Source of the DNA: Prinia subflava
Taxonomy: Eukaryota; Chordata; Aves; Passeriformes; Cisticolidae
Length of the DNA: 64,000 bases
NCBI RefSeq assembly: GCF_021018805.1
Contig: NC_086283.1
Coordinates: 55,666,705 to 55,730,704 of the forward strand
Reading direction: 5' to 3'
The translations under genes and the position numbers were made by a program. The notes under the pieces are model-generated. The model ran no database searches. It was not told where the DNA came from and was given only the letters and a program-made list of their open reading frames with translations. Shown here one piece after another: positions 1 to 13,300 of the stretch; position 1 is the stretch's first letter, and the number at the start of each line of letters is the position of its first letter.

Positions 1-3000
1 TTTCCTGATTACAACAATATTTCTTTTGCCATCTGACTAAAAGGATAGTATCAGAAGTTATCTGACTTTTCTCTTGAAACTCAAACTCCAGTTTTCAAGA
101 CAAAAACAGTTTCTAAACATGGAACATGGGTAGTTAGAGGACAATCCAATTAAAAAGAAAAGGGAATGAGGAAAAAATCATATGCATTGCTCCTTATGTC
201 CACTGCCAGTTCACATTTATATTCATGCTGGAGAGGGAGCTCATTCAGCTTTTCTGATTAGTTTACTGCACTAACCTGGCTCTCTGATACCATCAAAATG
301 TGTCACTGAAGCAACCTAGCAATTGGCAAATATGTTTTTCAGTGTATTTCAAAATCCTTTCCAGAGTTCACAGTGCAGAAATACTCTTTGGAATAGTTCC
401 CATTATCACTGCTCTCTTCAACTGTGTTAGAAACCACTTTGTAAATACTAGCACACCCCAGCAGCAAGTATCTCTTACTGGACTCCCATCCATTGGCAAG
501 GTAAGGGGCTAATGGCTCTCCATTACATCTGCTGGACTGAAAATAGCTCTTTTAAAACTGAAAATTCAGAATACATAAAACCGAACCCATCACGCGCGTA
601 TCTATTTTAGATGTCACATTCCATTAGACATCACAAGGTTTTTTTCAACACAGATTGAAATACAAAGTATTTTCCCCAGAAAATGAAAATATCTAGGGAA
701 TTGATGTGAAAACTAATTTCCCTTACAGATAGCCATACACTGTTTTATTGTTTTAGAACTGTAAAGAATATTATTTTTTTCCAAAAACATTTCCAGCAGG
801 AAAAGACACATAAACAATCCGTAACTCCCAAAAGCTTTAGAGTCATCTACCTCTGTTTTTTCAGCCTACAGGACTCTAACATTGGGTGTCACAAAAAAAA
901 TTCTCAAAAAAAAGTTTATTGTGTAACTAACTCCTATTCTATTATGCCAAAAACATATCGAGAAAAACATCTTCAACGATTCTGCATATGGAAAAGAAAA
1001 ACAACAACAAAAAAATCATCACATTGCATTTACAGATTTTCCACTGTAAGGAGAAACACTCCAGGCTTTCTTTCAGACTTCCTAACACAAATCATCAACT
1101 TTCAGTTAACTTTTTCTGCAGCCACGCTTCAGCATGTCAGACTTGTGTGACAAACGTGGTTAAGAATTAATAACCTCAAGTTTCCATTAGGGAACACCTC
1201 GCATGTACAGAATGCTTACCAAAATACGAAACCTCGCTGCTATGCTAACACATTTTATCACACTCTTTACTGGTCTCCTGCTTTGTTCATAGAGAGATCA
1301 GTCATGTTTTTCTTTTGCTTTAAGCAGGGATCTGATGGTAAAACCTTTCTGGCTTCATAGAAATGTGTTACTGCAAGATCTGTTTTTAGAGATTGTTTAA
1401 TGGGTGTCTTGGGGGCATGGCGATGTGAGTTGTTGCATGTTTGTCTGTTTTAGAACAGAAAAAAGTGTCTTCAAAATTTTGAAAACTACATATATTCATG
1501 CCAGAAATGGACTGACATAATACTTACAAAAATTCTGATCTTCTTCTCCATTGTAGCTGAAATTTTCATTAAGCGGAGAATCAGAGCAGATAACCAAAAA
1601 TGAAAGAAACCTCTGTTCCATGATTCAGTCACTGCAGTTTGAGGAACAGTTCCTTCCGTCACCACAAGTCTACTGGTGACACCCGACACTGCTCATTTTC
1701 CATTATGACAAAACTGAAGGACAAAGCAAGATGGCACCAAAGACAGATTTGGGCCTCCAAAATATCCCTGAAATTAGTTTTAAAACATGCTAGTGCCTAT
1801 ATATAAGGCAATATTTGCAGGCACTCATCCTAGCCTTGTTCTGTTTGCATAGAGCAGTGCCAATTGCAACAAGATATTTAATAAATAACATCAGCACCAA
1901 CAGGCTCCATGTGCAAATACACATACACCTCTAGATGCATCATGATAGTGCTTGGCCATCATTGCACTGGCTCCCAAAGATCTGATAACTTCAAGCTTGT
2001 GCAAGGGTTTCTCCTAAATTCAAACTACCTCCAGGAATGTGAGACTTCAGTGTTTGCTTCCTTTCCCTGTCTTTCCCTGTTCCTCTCTTCCCCTTGTATA
2101 GTGGCTCTTTGTTTTAAATTGCGTCTTGTCTGGAAGTGAGAGGAAAGTGATATTCACAGAAGATTAAAGCACAGCTCAGTTCAACAAGGTTCCTCCCTCC
2201 ATGTCCAAGATTTTCCAAAAGAATGCCAAGAGCAGTCTCTCTCATTAAAAACGAAACAAAAAACTTCTTTGAAGTTAAGGAAAAAAATACAGGAGGCAGT
2301 AAAAAATGCATACCTTCCTTAAAACTTGGAAATACTTTAGCAGTTTCCCTAATTTCTGTATTTTAATGAAGTAATGGAAAAGTTTAAGAAGCAATTATTT
2401 GACAGATGCAAGTGTCTGAAAATCCAAACCTTGTATGACTGCTTAGTAGTTTTCAGTGAGAGGCTGACACTAATACAATTGAATTTCTGAGCTCATTTAG
2501 TTTACCAGAATTAAGACACTTAGAAAAAAATAATTAGACATTTGCAGTGTATTAAGGAAAGCATTGTTTAAATACCCAAGAAATCTGACAGTTATCCCCA
2601 GAAATTAACTGTGTTCGTCTAAAACAGCAGAAAGCTTGACAATGGTTTGTAGTGTACTAGCCACTTGGATATACTTCCACAGTATCTTTATAGCAGCTGG
2701 TACAAGCCAAACTCAGACATTCTCCCTTGGTCAGTTTGTCTGACGATAGTCAACAAAACATTGGATTTGACATTTTCTTATGCACCCTGCTAGGTTTTTC
2801 TCCCCATGCTTTAATATGCATTTCCAAGGCCAGCTCTAATGATGTCCCTGACATGCCGGGTCACTATTAACATGATTGCCACCAGCGGTTTTGGGACTGG
2901 AGTGAAACAAAGCAGTGCCACTAGTTCTTAAATCAGACACTGAAGAACTCTGAGATGCAGCCACAGGGCACTTCAAAGTAAAGATGAGATTATATGACAC

Positions 3001-5003
3001 TCTCAATTGTGAAAATGGATTCAGGAACCACTTTTCTGAAAGTTGTTGAGATGGTATCTTGAACAGCCTAATAGAAGAGTCTTCATCAACCAGTCTAATA
3101 GACCTCTCCTTGTCCTCCCTTCCAATAGGATCACCAGTCTATCACCAGTTACTCAAATTGGCATTATCTGCTGAAGTTTTGACATGCCACACTCAAGACT
3201 GAGTACCTGGTAGCAATCTGAAGTCAAGCAAGGCTTGAAGTCAACAAGAAGGGCACAGGCAGCATTCCACACAAGGGAAAAAAACAGAAAGAACAAGGGG
3301 CAGAAGGAAAGTACAGACAGATCTGTAGGAGAAATTGAAAAAACAAAATGTTTTCTACTCTCAGCTGAGCAGAGGAATTACACTCAGGGGAAGGGGAAAA
3401 AAGTGCAGGAGAACAACAATAAGTGAACCTGGAAATATGTTTCAAAGCATTCAGAGGAATTCATTAACTTCTTCCCAGAAAACAGAGTAAGACATAAAGA
3501 AATGCAGACTCTTCTTTGTGCGATAAGGTGACAAGTGTTTTGTTTTTACAATATAGCTGGGCCTGATATCTCTTTCTTTTTAAAATTTGTATCTGTCTTT
3601 AAATTATGAATTGGAAAATTTTTAGATTTTCTCAGTGTGTAGACAGTATAGACATTCTAAGCAGAGGAGCAACAAAATCTCTGTATATAAAATAATATAT
3701 TTAAACTGTTAGTTCCTATACATTTCTCTCTTCAAATTTTGACACATTGTTAGTTGTGTCTTAATAGCTTTAACATGTACTCTCTTCGCATCATGCAATG
3801 CAATTAAGTAAAATTATACCAAGCAGTATTAAGCAGTTAATAAAAGTCTTTAGTTCTACACAGTTTACCTTTATTAATCAAATCTGAATCTCATCAAGGG
3901 ATGCAAATGAATCTGGCTGACAGTTTTTATTTTCCCAATTACAGTTCGGATGAATTTTAACTACATTTTTCACTTTTAACTCTAATGAGTTTTTCTTCCA
4001 AAAATTAAAATGAATAGTGGTCTATTAAATGGAAAGATGGTAATGTGGCTCCCAATAAAATATATTTACAGGGACAAGTTATGGAAAAAGTGTAAGCCGG
4101 AACAAAGGAACAAACAGGGACTGAGAGCTGCCAACGTATGAGTTTGCACAATCCCTCAGAAACAGCCCACAAGACAATGTATGCTGAAGACATTTTGTTG
4201 ATGTTACCAAACTTTGAAATGAGTTTGAAATGAGAAGGTTGCAGGGAATATGACTATTTTCATCCGAAAACAAAAAGGCAAAACAAAGCAATCCTTCCAT
4301 GGCCATGCTAGAGGAAATGACCAGGAATGTATAAGAAAGATACCTGACAACTGAAAAACAGCTGTCCCAGTCTACTGCAGATATGATAGGATCTAATAGA
4401 GAAAATATTTCATAAAGTTACTAATTTAAAAAAATTAAGGTCTTATCAAACCACTAATGAAAGTCCTTAAAAATGCAAATGAAAATCTTTTCTTGTTGTC
4501 TGAGCCAAAGCTTGTCCCTCTCTGTAGCCCCCTTTAAGTACATTATCAACCTTCAAGTTTACATGAAATGCTGAGAACATTGTGCTACTCTGAAGCACAG
4601 TAATCTCTCACTTTTTGCTGCAGACCTATCACAAAATATCTAGGCTATAAAGACAAGAACATACAGAATGGCCACAACCTGTGAGAAGATCAAATGCAGA
4701 TGAACTGCAACCATGAAACCTCCAGGGCGAACAAAGTTTCTTCTGTTTGGATATAACTGACTGAGGCCAGCAGCCAAAATAAGCAAATAGTCTTTGCTTT
4801 TACAGTAAATTACGTAATTTCACATTTGTAGATCCCATTACCAGATGACATAATATTTTTCAGTTAATGCTTGAAAATGCTGGCTGAAATCTACTATTAT
4901 GAGCTTACTGTCAAAAGTCTAGCCAGCTGTCTTGAAGCCTAACTGTCCTGAATCTTATACTGTGTTTTACAATGCATCAGAAAATGCACGGGCCGCTATA
5001 AAA
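1..5003. other. AT-rich non-coding DNA, no gene seen
   Basis: All open frames here are 76 codons or shorter, overlap one another on both strands, and resemble no protein I know. No mobile element could be recognised. The only small structure noted is a two-copy 10-base tandem (CTTTCCCTGT) at 2061-2080. Confidence 0.7.
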
Positions 5004-5023
5004 TGTATGACTATAGTCATACA
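5004..5023. repeat. perfect 20-base palindrome
   Basis: The half-site TGTATGACTA is followed immediately by its exact reverse complement TAGTCATACA, with no spacer. It lies in single-copy AT-rich DNA. It could be a dimeric transcription-factor site or a chance event; nothing around it assigns a function. Confidence 0.9.
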
Positions 5024-6680
5024 AAGGCTCCTTTTTACTCAGAAAGTTAAGTATTAGTCACGTATATGCTACCTAGAAAATAAAAATAAGTAAGCTACCA
5101 TAAACACAGTGCTTGCTGCATATGTAAGCTGGGAGATGACAGAAAAACACCTGCTTTTTAAAAAATAAACTGCACTATAATTACAACAAAATAGGACTAT
5201 ACTAATGAAATGCATGGAATATATTCATCAGCTAATACCTCACTAGGAAAGTGTGAATCAAAAGATAACTTTCAGTTATTATATGAGCAGACTACCAACA
5301 AACTAACACAGTAGCTACTAAAAAGTTCAGTATTCACTGGGAGTCACAGAAATTAAACATATCATGAACTCTCACCAGTGGCTGTAAATCAGGCATCATA
5401 ACTGACTAAATTCGGAAAACAGCATAATATGGAGCTATTTGTGTCTAAATATTTAAGAGGATACAACTGACTCATTTAAAAAGTATATTTTATAAGTTTT
5501 CACCTTTGACTTCACTCTTAAAAATGGAGGTAGAGAACACTAAAATTTCTGAGAGCCTAAAATGAGAAAAGATTGAAAGAATTGAACAAATAATGTTCAA
5601 TAATGCATATTAAATAAGAAGAGACAAAGATAAAGAAATTTTAAAAAGCCAGAAAAAGCTAGTAAGAACATATGATACTACTTAGCCAGATTAATGTTTA
5701 TTGCATGTTATGTAAACATCTGTGAATAATATAAACCCATACATATTGCAGTAAAGAAGATATTAAGGTCTTAAGCTTGTATACAAGAAAGTCTCCCCAA
5801 AAACCCCCAAGAATAGCCAAACAAACAGGATAATTAAAAATATATTCTGGAAAGGGGCAAAAACCCAGTCAAATTATTCATCTTCTTTCATTTTTTAAGG
5901 CAGTTTGCAAGATTGAAGGCAAATCTATAATTCTTTGTAGATATCATTCACTGTTTATAAACAGAACAAGAGTATTTAGGGCAACATCTGCCTGAATTTA
6001 CCACCAAATGTCCTTTCTAGCCCCAGTTTGTAAATAAATCTCCTTAAGTTTAAAAATTAAGATAATTGACCTCTTCCAGATCTAAATTTCAGTGGTGTCA
6101 GTATACAACTAGTATAAATGCGTAAATGTATTTTAGCACACTCTTTAAAGTATTTTGTTTCTTTTTCAGAATCTGTGTCAATCAATAAACAAATACTGTG
6201 TTCCCCTTGCTCAATTCTTACTTTACTTCTCTGCAGTGATTACTTTTCAGTCCTATTAAGAACCATCACTCGTTTGACTCTTTCATCCAGATTTGGCTCC
6301 AACGTAATCTAATCTTTGTGTAATCTTTCTCTGTGTTGGTTAGATCTCAGACTCTAAAAGACTAGGCTATATTCTTACATTTCATCTTCCTAACCTTTAG
6401 ACCTTACCACACAGTTCCAGTCTACTAGAAGTGCTTGACTATAACAATATAGCTAGTGTGCTAAGAAGGCACAGAGAAAGAGCTGCAGATTTTATGGTAG
6501 TATCATTAGACACCAGAACTTCAAATCTCAAAGGAGGAAAAAAAAATACACATAACCACCCGTTTGCATTACTCCTTTTCCAGAAACAAGAGCTACCAGA
6601 ATACTAAATATATAAACATACATAACAGCCTTTTGCAATTACAGTATTTTAGCCATAAGATTACAAAACAAATCAATTTT
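5024..6680. other. AT-rich non-coding DNA, no gene seen
   Basis: The longest frame is 64 codons at 6118-6312 and has no homologue I can recognise. No repeat family was identified. Confidence 0.7.
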
Positions 6681-6738
6681 GTGTATATATATATATACAC
6701 ACATTAATGTATATATACATATGTATACACACACACAT
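6681..6738. repeat. compound TA/CA microsatellite
   Basis: Alternating purine-pyrimidine runs: a TG/TA tract, a short CA run, then TATATACATATG and a second CA run. The two halves have opposite order, so the region can fold back on itself. This is simple-sequence DNA with no gene content. Confidence 0.9.
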
Positions 6739-7365
6739 TATCTATAGCATCACCGTAAAAGGAACCAGATTGATTCCTATGTTCTTTTTTGTCAAAGCCA
6801 TGGATAATCACATCTGTTTTGCTATCGAATGCACAGGATGAACACAGTAACAACCAAATACAAAAATCAATTATTTTACAAGTAGATGTTCTAGGCAAAC
6901 AGCAGTTTCATAAAAACAGAAAGCACTCAACATCTGAGGCATATACACTTTCCCTAATTCTCTATGCAACACATAAACAGCAGCTTATCCCAGGTGTTTT
7001 TAATTTTTCCACTCTGAGGTACAAAGTAGCGGGTTTCGGAGCTTCAAGCAGAAATTCACATGGATCACTGAAGTGATTTAAAGAGCATATAACATCCTCT
7101 GACCCTCCACACTCTATATCTATGACATTAAATACACCTGCCAACTGTATGTCTCAGGATAGGACCTGCTTAGTTAGACTCCCATAATCCCACTATTACT
7201 CTGCTTTTCCAAGCATCTGCCATTCACCATTTTATTAATCCTGCAGGAATGACCAGCAGCTGTGGTGTGCAGATCCTGACTGTAAATGACAACATGCTCA
7301 AACAACACACGCTGGAGATGCAAGTGCTGCCCATTTCAGTATGCTTTTTACAGGGTTCTAAGAAG
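6739..7365. other. non-coding interval, no gene seen
   Basis: A 95-codon frame at 6789-7076 overlaps a 60-codon frame on the other strand. Neither shows a recognisable domain or splice-site context. Confidence 0.6.

Positions 7366-7398
<33 letters not shown>
7366..7398 (+). repeat. 33-base uninterrupted A run
   Basis: A pure A homopolymer directly downstream of AGAAG. I see no retrotransposed body upstream, such as a CR1 3' end or a recognisable processed transcript, so it is recorded as a mononucleotide microsatellite rather than the tail of an insertion. Confidence 0.9.
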
Positions 7399-7400
<2 letters not shown>

Positions 7401-10357
7401 AAGTTTCTATTATTTAAAGGAGCTAAAATAACAAACTGACAAACTGGAAAAATCAAGTCTCACTCTGTCTTCCAGAAGAGACAAAGACCTTCCAGTACAA
7501 AGCACAGGTCCAACACTTTAAGAGCAGAGAGCTTGATAAATCAGGTTGCACTTATCAACAACTAACTTGAGATATTAAAAACACCTTAAAAACATAATAA
7601 AAATAAGTTTACAGAGGGCCTTATAGATTGTAATGAACTCTGATAGGATTATTAGCAATGATATTGGTGGAGAAAGTCATAATAATACCTATCCCCAAGC
7701 CAGTAGCATGGTGATAACTGCAAACATATTTACTTGAAGAACGCATGAAGCCCTCTATATCAATTTATAATCCGTGTGCTGTGGAAAAACAAGTTGATCA
7801 GGTTTTAAGCACAGAATAAAACATTTCTTCATAAACAGAAAAGGACTTCCTTTCTCCAACACAAAAACTGAACAAACTTGCTTTGCACTGTAAAAAAACC
7901 CTAAACAACCAAACAACAAAACAAAACAAAAAACACCTGAAAGGAAATTCCACACAGCTTGTAGTCTTCTTTCCACCATCAAATCATAGCATGTTGGCTC
8001 CAAAGCCAGGCTCTTACTTAAGATGGTGGAGTCTGTGTTCAGGGATTATGTGGTGTCTGTGTCTCAGTGTCGGTGGCAGAGGGCTCTGCTGCGCCATGCG
8101 CTTTGGTGGCCTCTGCTGGCAGCTCCAACCACCTCCAGCAGATCCACAGCTGGTGGTGACTCTGTGAAAGCACCTTTAAGGACAGGCAAAATCACTGGAC
8201 AGGGAGAGAAAGATGTAACCAAAAGAGTTAGAAGATGCAGAGAGAGCATGAAGGTCAGAGAAGGAGGCATCTTCTTCATTGGCAGTAAATGAAATTAATT
8301 TCTCCCAAGTTGAGTTTACTTTGTTCATGATGACAACTGGTAGGTGATCTTACACCCTTGGTCTTCTCTCCCCCCACTCACTTAGGGAGCAGCATGAGCA
8401 AGCAGCTGGGTGGGATTTTGTCCTCAGCCAAGCCTAACCCACTACAATTTGTCAAATGCTAACAAACATGGTTCTGGTTTTACAAGAGCAACTACCAGAA
8501 CAATGGTGTCCAAACACCTTTTCGGCATGAAAAGCTTCTACGTTCCACACACAACAATGTATTTCATCACACAGCCTATTCATGACCTAATTTTCTACTT
8601 TTGTGTGTGGAGAGCTGCCAGAACACTAGGCCAGTTAGCTAAGGGTAAGCTTGACTCTAAAACTGCGTATTGCACAAGCATGACACTCATTGTGAACGTA
8701 CTAGGTTTACTAAGCTATATAAGATTGTAGTCAACAAGTATATCTGAGCAAAGAATTCAACTTCTCCCAGTGTAATTAAACCAAAGGGCAGTCCACTGAG
8801 TACCTGATTGAAATAGTAGGCTTAGTGAACAAATGATGATGCAACACTCCTTTTAGATGAAAGAATAAATTTAAACTAAGTTAGTAAAAAAATTTAACCG
8901 ATATATGCAGTCTGTATCTTTTTCAATACATCTTGAGTGATGGCTGACTTCCTCCTCTTGAAAATATGCAAATCTATAGAGCATTCAGACACAGAATTCA
9001 GCAACAAAAAAAGGGATGGATGAAAAAATGTACAGTTGTTCCTTAATTTTCTAAAAAAACAGATTTTCACTCAGCCGCTCAGTTTTGGAAGTATTGGTAT
9101 GGAAGTATTTTTTGGAAGAATTTTTCAACATGTCAAAAACAGATGAAAGCAAAAATCCTTTAATAGTTATTTGCATTCAGTGCTCTAGACCCAGTAAAAC
9201 AACTGTTGCATAGTGGCCATCAATAGTCTTTTAAAAAACTCAGAAAACCCAATGCCAAACCATGCTTAAAACGTGCCCTACTCTTGCCCTTCCAACACAG
9301 GGTAGCTGTATGTAGTCTGGATCTGACTATAGAGCATGTAATGATATGAAGAAGAAATGTAGATTTTGGGAGCAGTTGGGTGTACACAGAATTAATTTTT
9401 TTTTCAATATACTTGATAATACTTTTTTTCATAAAAGAACAGCTACCTCCAAAAATCAGATTTCACATATATTCTCAAGATGTTTTAGTTAATATACATC
9501 AGAAAGCATTAACAAAGTCACTTAGGCCAGTGGGAACAGAATTATGACAACGGTCTTTATATCTGTTAAAAACTGAAAGCTCTAGCAAGTATGCAAATAG
9601 GAAGAATAGTAAACATTAACTAGAGCAGAGCATGGAGAAACTGAAAAGGATACACAGACAGAGCATCAAACGGAGAAAAAAATGCCAATATATCACATGG
9701 GCTCACTACTAAAACTCAGTGTCTAATCTTTTCATAGAGTGGTAAGGGAAGAAGAAAGCAGCAACCAATTTGGTGATCTAGGTGCAATCAATTACTCTGC
9801 ACAATACTGATCATACTGTTTTCCAACAAATCTTTCCAAAGCCTGAGAGAGAGTAGAAAATAATTTTTACAGAAATCACCATCAGATATCCTACTTGAGA
9901 TGCAATACTTAAAACTAACACTTTTCACTGCTTGAGATAAGACCAAGGAGAAACATGCTGTTGGATGCAAAGTGATATTCCTTGTCTCCACAATGGATTG
10001 GGTATTAAGATTGAACTGTAGCACGAGAGAGGCAGGGAGAAAAAAAGCAGGAAAAGGAACTTGGGTTAATACTGAAATAGACTTCCTAATAAGGTTATGG
10101 GGATAAGGTTATGGGATGTCCCTAAGACGAAGTTTTCTGAAAAGAACTTAAGCAAAAATTTATCTGGAATAACATAGGAATAGATCCTCAAAGCAAGAAC
10201 TAAGTGATCTTTTGGGCTTTGTACAGGCCTGATTTTTCCAAGCCTTAGAGCTTTCTCTATCAAGGCTAATAGCAGTCAATATAGGTGATCATCTTCCTCA
10301 TGAAAGAGATAATACATATAAAGAATCCTTTTTGTTTACATAGGAAATAGACAAAAA
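7399..10357. other. non-coding DNA with one GC-richer patch
   Basis: A CAAAA-type low-complexity tract lies at 7892-7934. The 8020-8180 segment is clearly richer in G+C than its surroundings and carries overlapping frames on both strands (94, 89 and 71 codons); none resembles a known protein. The 106-codon frame at 8410-8730 has no known domain and begins at a non-ATG codon. Confidence 0.55.
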
Positions 10358-10390
10358 TTGTTGGTTTTTTGGTTGTTGTTGTTGTTTTTT
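10358..10390 (-). repeat. TTG/TTTTTTGG low-complexity tract
   Basis: A GTT-rich simple-sequence stretch on the + strand (CAA/CCAAAA-type on the other strand). It matches the CAAA-type tracts that recur through the window but in the opposite orientation. Confidence 0.8.
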
Positions 10391-13300
10391 AATATAGCTG
10401 ATTCACAGCCTAAGTTGCTGTTGGTTTTACACATGCAGCTTTCAGAAGACAGACCACATGTGGTATGTTTACCATCATGTTTAAATATAGGTAAAGGTAT
10501 CCAAGGATTTAAAAAAAGCCTTCTGAAACATGCTCTGTTTGGAGACCTTGAATGTTATCTTTGGGTATGGACATAAACGTTTCAATGAAGCTACCAGCTA
10601 TCTACAAATGTTGGGAAAAGCAGAAACCCAGCTCATGCTGGAAATACAATCTAGTTGAAGAAAACAGAAACTATGAAGGGAAGATTGAGTGAAGAATAAC
10701 AATATTCAAGAAAACCACTGTGATGAATGTGGCTATGAGCTTTTCCTTGTATTTACTGGGCCTCCAGGGAAAGACTGTGAGGAATGGGATTCAATCTGCA
10801 GCAAGGCTATTTTGCTTGCACATTAGAAACAGGTCTTTCAAATAAGCATATAGTGGAAAAAATATATGATGTCATTAAATAGGATATGCTAAGACTGTTC
10901 TAACCAGGAGACTTTTAAGAATATATTTTCATGTTCTTAAATTTACAGAAGAGGTCGTCTAAGTAGACTTAAGAAGGCCTCAGCGAATTGAATCCTTTAA
11001 GGTCAGATGACCTTCAGACAGTTATATTTCTGTGTCTTAAATTCATCCATTTAAAATTTATGTAGCCATATTAAAAGGAAAACAACAGAAGCGAAATCCA
11101 TTTTAAGAGGGAACTAGGTTAAAATATCATTTTTTAAAAAATGTCTGAGGGCTCATCACATAATAATTTATATATAGAAATGTCTACTTTTATACAGATA
11201 CAGTTTAATAAAAACTTCTCAACTTTAAGTAGTATCGACAGCAACAAATAATGCAAAACAAAAGAAAAAAGATGATCAAGCCAAACCAAATTAAACCAAA
11301 CCAACCTCCCTCAATCATGTGAATAAGTGGGATAAAACTGTTAGTGTCTGGAAAAATACCATATTCCTTCTGGAGGGCTTCCAGTGACCTTGAAGTTTTT
11401 TAAACTGCTCAGACCTGAAAGTCAGCAATAAAAAAACTGCTACTAACCCAAAGGCTGTATTTGTTTGACTCTAAAATACAAAGATAAGTCAATAAAATTC
11501 ATAATTTCCCAGAGGAATGCCTTTCATATATTAAGAAGTCTGTATCTACTCTTGAAGTAATCAAAGCTTTCACACATCAGCCAGAACAAAGTCTCTCTCT
11601 CTGTCTTAAATTTGCCCTCCTGAAGACCACTACAAAACTCTTGTTCAGAGGCACTAAACTTTTGTTTCTAACTCCCATTGCTTTTTTGGTTGTGTTTACT
11701 GGCTCCTTTGTAAAGGGGAGAAATCCAAAGTTTCTTCTTTAAAACGATCCCAAGGACAGACAACATGTGACAGCTCATTCACAATCAAATGGTTAAAGGT
11801 CTGTAATTCTACATCACCCACAAGAGCTCAAGCTCTCCAGCATGTGGGCAGCAGCCACAAAATCCAACACAGCCTGCCAGTAAGACATGAGAGGTCTGAG
11901 GTGATCCAATATGATATCTAGGGCACAAAACAGCCTTCTGGGTGTTGAGATAACACCTGTCAGAACTCTTCTTGCTGTTCACGTTCAGAGAGGGACTATT
12001 AAATTCAGCTAAGGGGGCGTGGGAGGAGTGGGAAACATCCACCTCAGCAGGGATACCTGGAAACCACACTTACGAACTCATCACTATAATCTCCCCATTT
12101 CACCAATTTTTCCACTCTTCTCAGGTGCTAATATCACTCTCATTTAGGGTTCATAATGACACACTATTCTGATTTTCTTCCTTTCAGTTGTTTTGTAAAC
12201 AGACTGTCAGTGAATAAAAGCTTCAGCCATTTTATCCACATTTTCAGGGTAGTGTAAAAATGTCCCAATGTGACTGTCATCATGGAACACAGAGTACTCA
12301 GATCATAGAGAAAGGAGCCTTCATACACTTTATTGTGTTCCAAATCAATAACCAACAATTGCAGGTGAGGTCTGGACATTTTAATAGGTACTCTAGGAAA
12401 ACATTTAGCTCAGGTAGGTAGAATCTGGATTTATAGCTGACTAACATGTTTATTTTGCTGGCATGGTTGTTGTCAGAGGGCACATTTCTTGGCTCATTTA
12501 CCTAACACAGGAATGAATTGAGATACATTATACACATTCCCTTTTATTAAAAAAGCAGATGTTTTCTGTAAAAGTCAATTTTAACAGTTTGGTGAAAGTT
12601 CTAAAAATACTAGCAGGAATTCAGCCTATCCAAACACATTTCTTATTAAGAGAGGCTATTGAAACTGAACTTCACTACAGCCAAAACATTCAGATAGAAA
12701 CTTCCACAGGCTTAACTCAACTTAAACCACTTTAATTATGAACACCAATAGGCCTCAGATTTCTTACCCTCTCATAATTTCAGCACATTCTGCATGTATA
12801 CTAACACTGAACTTTGACAGCAAATCAGGCCTGCACTGTGCAAATAGAGGTCACAGCAAAGAGCAAATAGAGCTACAGAAAAGGCCATGTTCTAGAAAGA
12901 AACCAGACCTTGCCTTCCTTTAGGTCTAATAGAACCTTTGTGAAACAGGATTAATAGATTTTGCAGTATTGCCTTATTTTTCTAACATTGTTTGGTTTGA
13001 ACAGCACTTAAATGGCATTTTGCCCCCAAAACTGTGAGTTTAGATGAAGTTTTAAAAGTCTGTATAGCTCCTATTCATGAGCACATAGGCATTCACCAAA
13101 TCTTTTCAGAAAATAGGATTCCTCTAAATTAGATGGCATTCCAATCATCAGTTACAAGGTTGTCCATGGAACAATGTAATGCAAGAGCCTTAAGATGCTC
13201 CACAGAAGTGGAATGTTGGTACAGCAAAGCCTGCCTTTGTGAAGGCCCTGCTGCAGCAATCCCCAGGATGAAATGGGAGATGGCAGAATCAGAAGCAATT

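Noticed and set aside
7366..7398. Poly-A as the tail of a processed pseudogene or SINE
   Set aside because: No recognisable retroposed body precedes it and no flanking target duplication was found.
8410..8730. 106-codon plus-strand frame
   Set aside because: Starts at a non-ATG codon and has no known domain or splice context.
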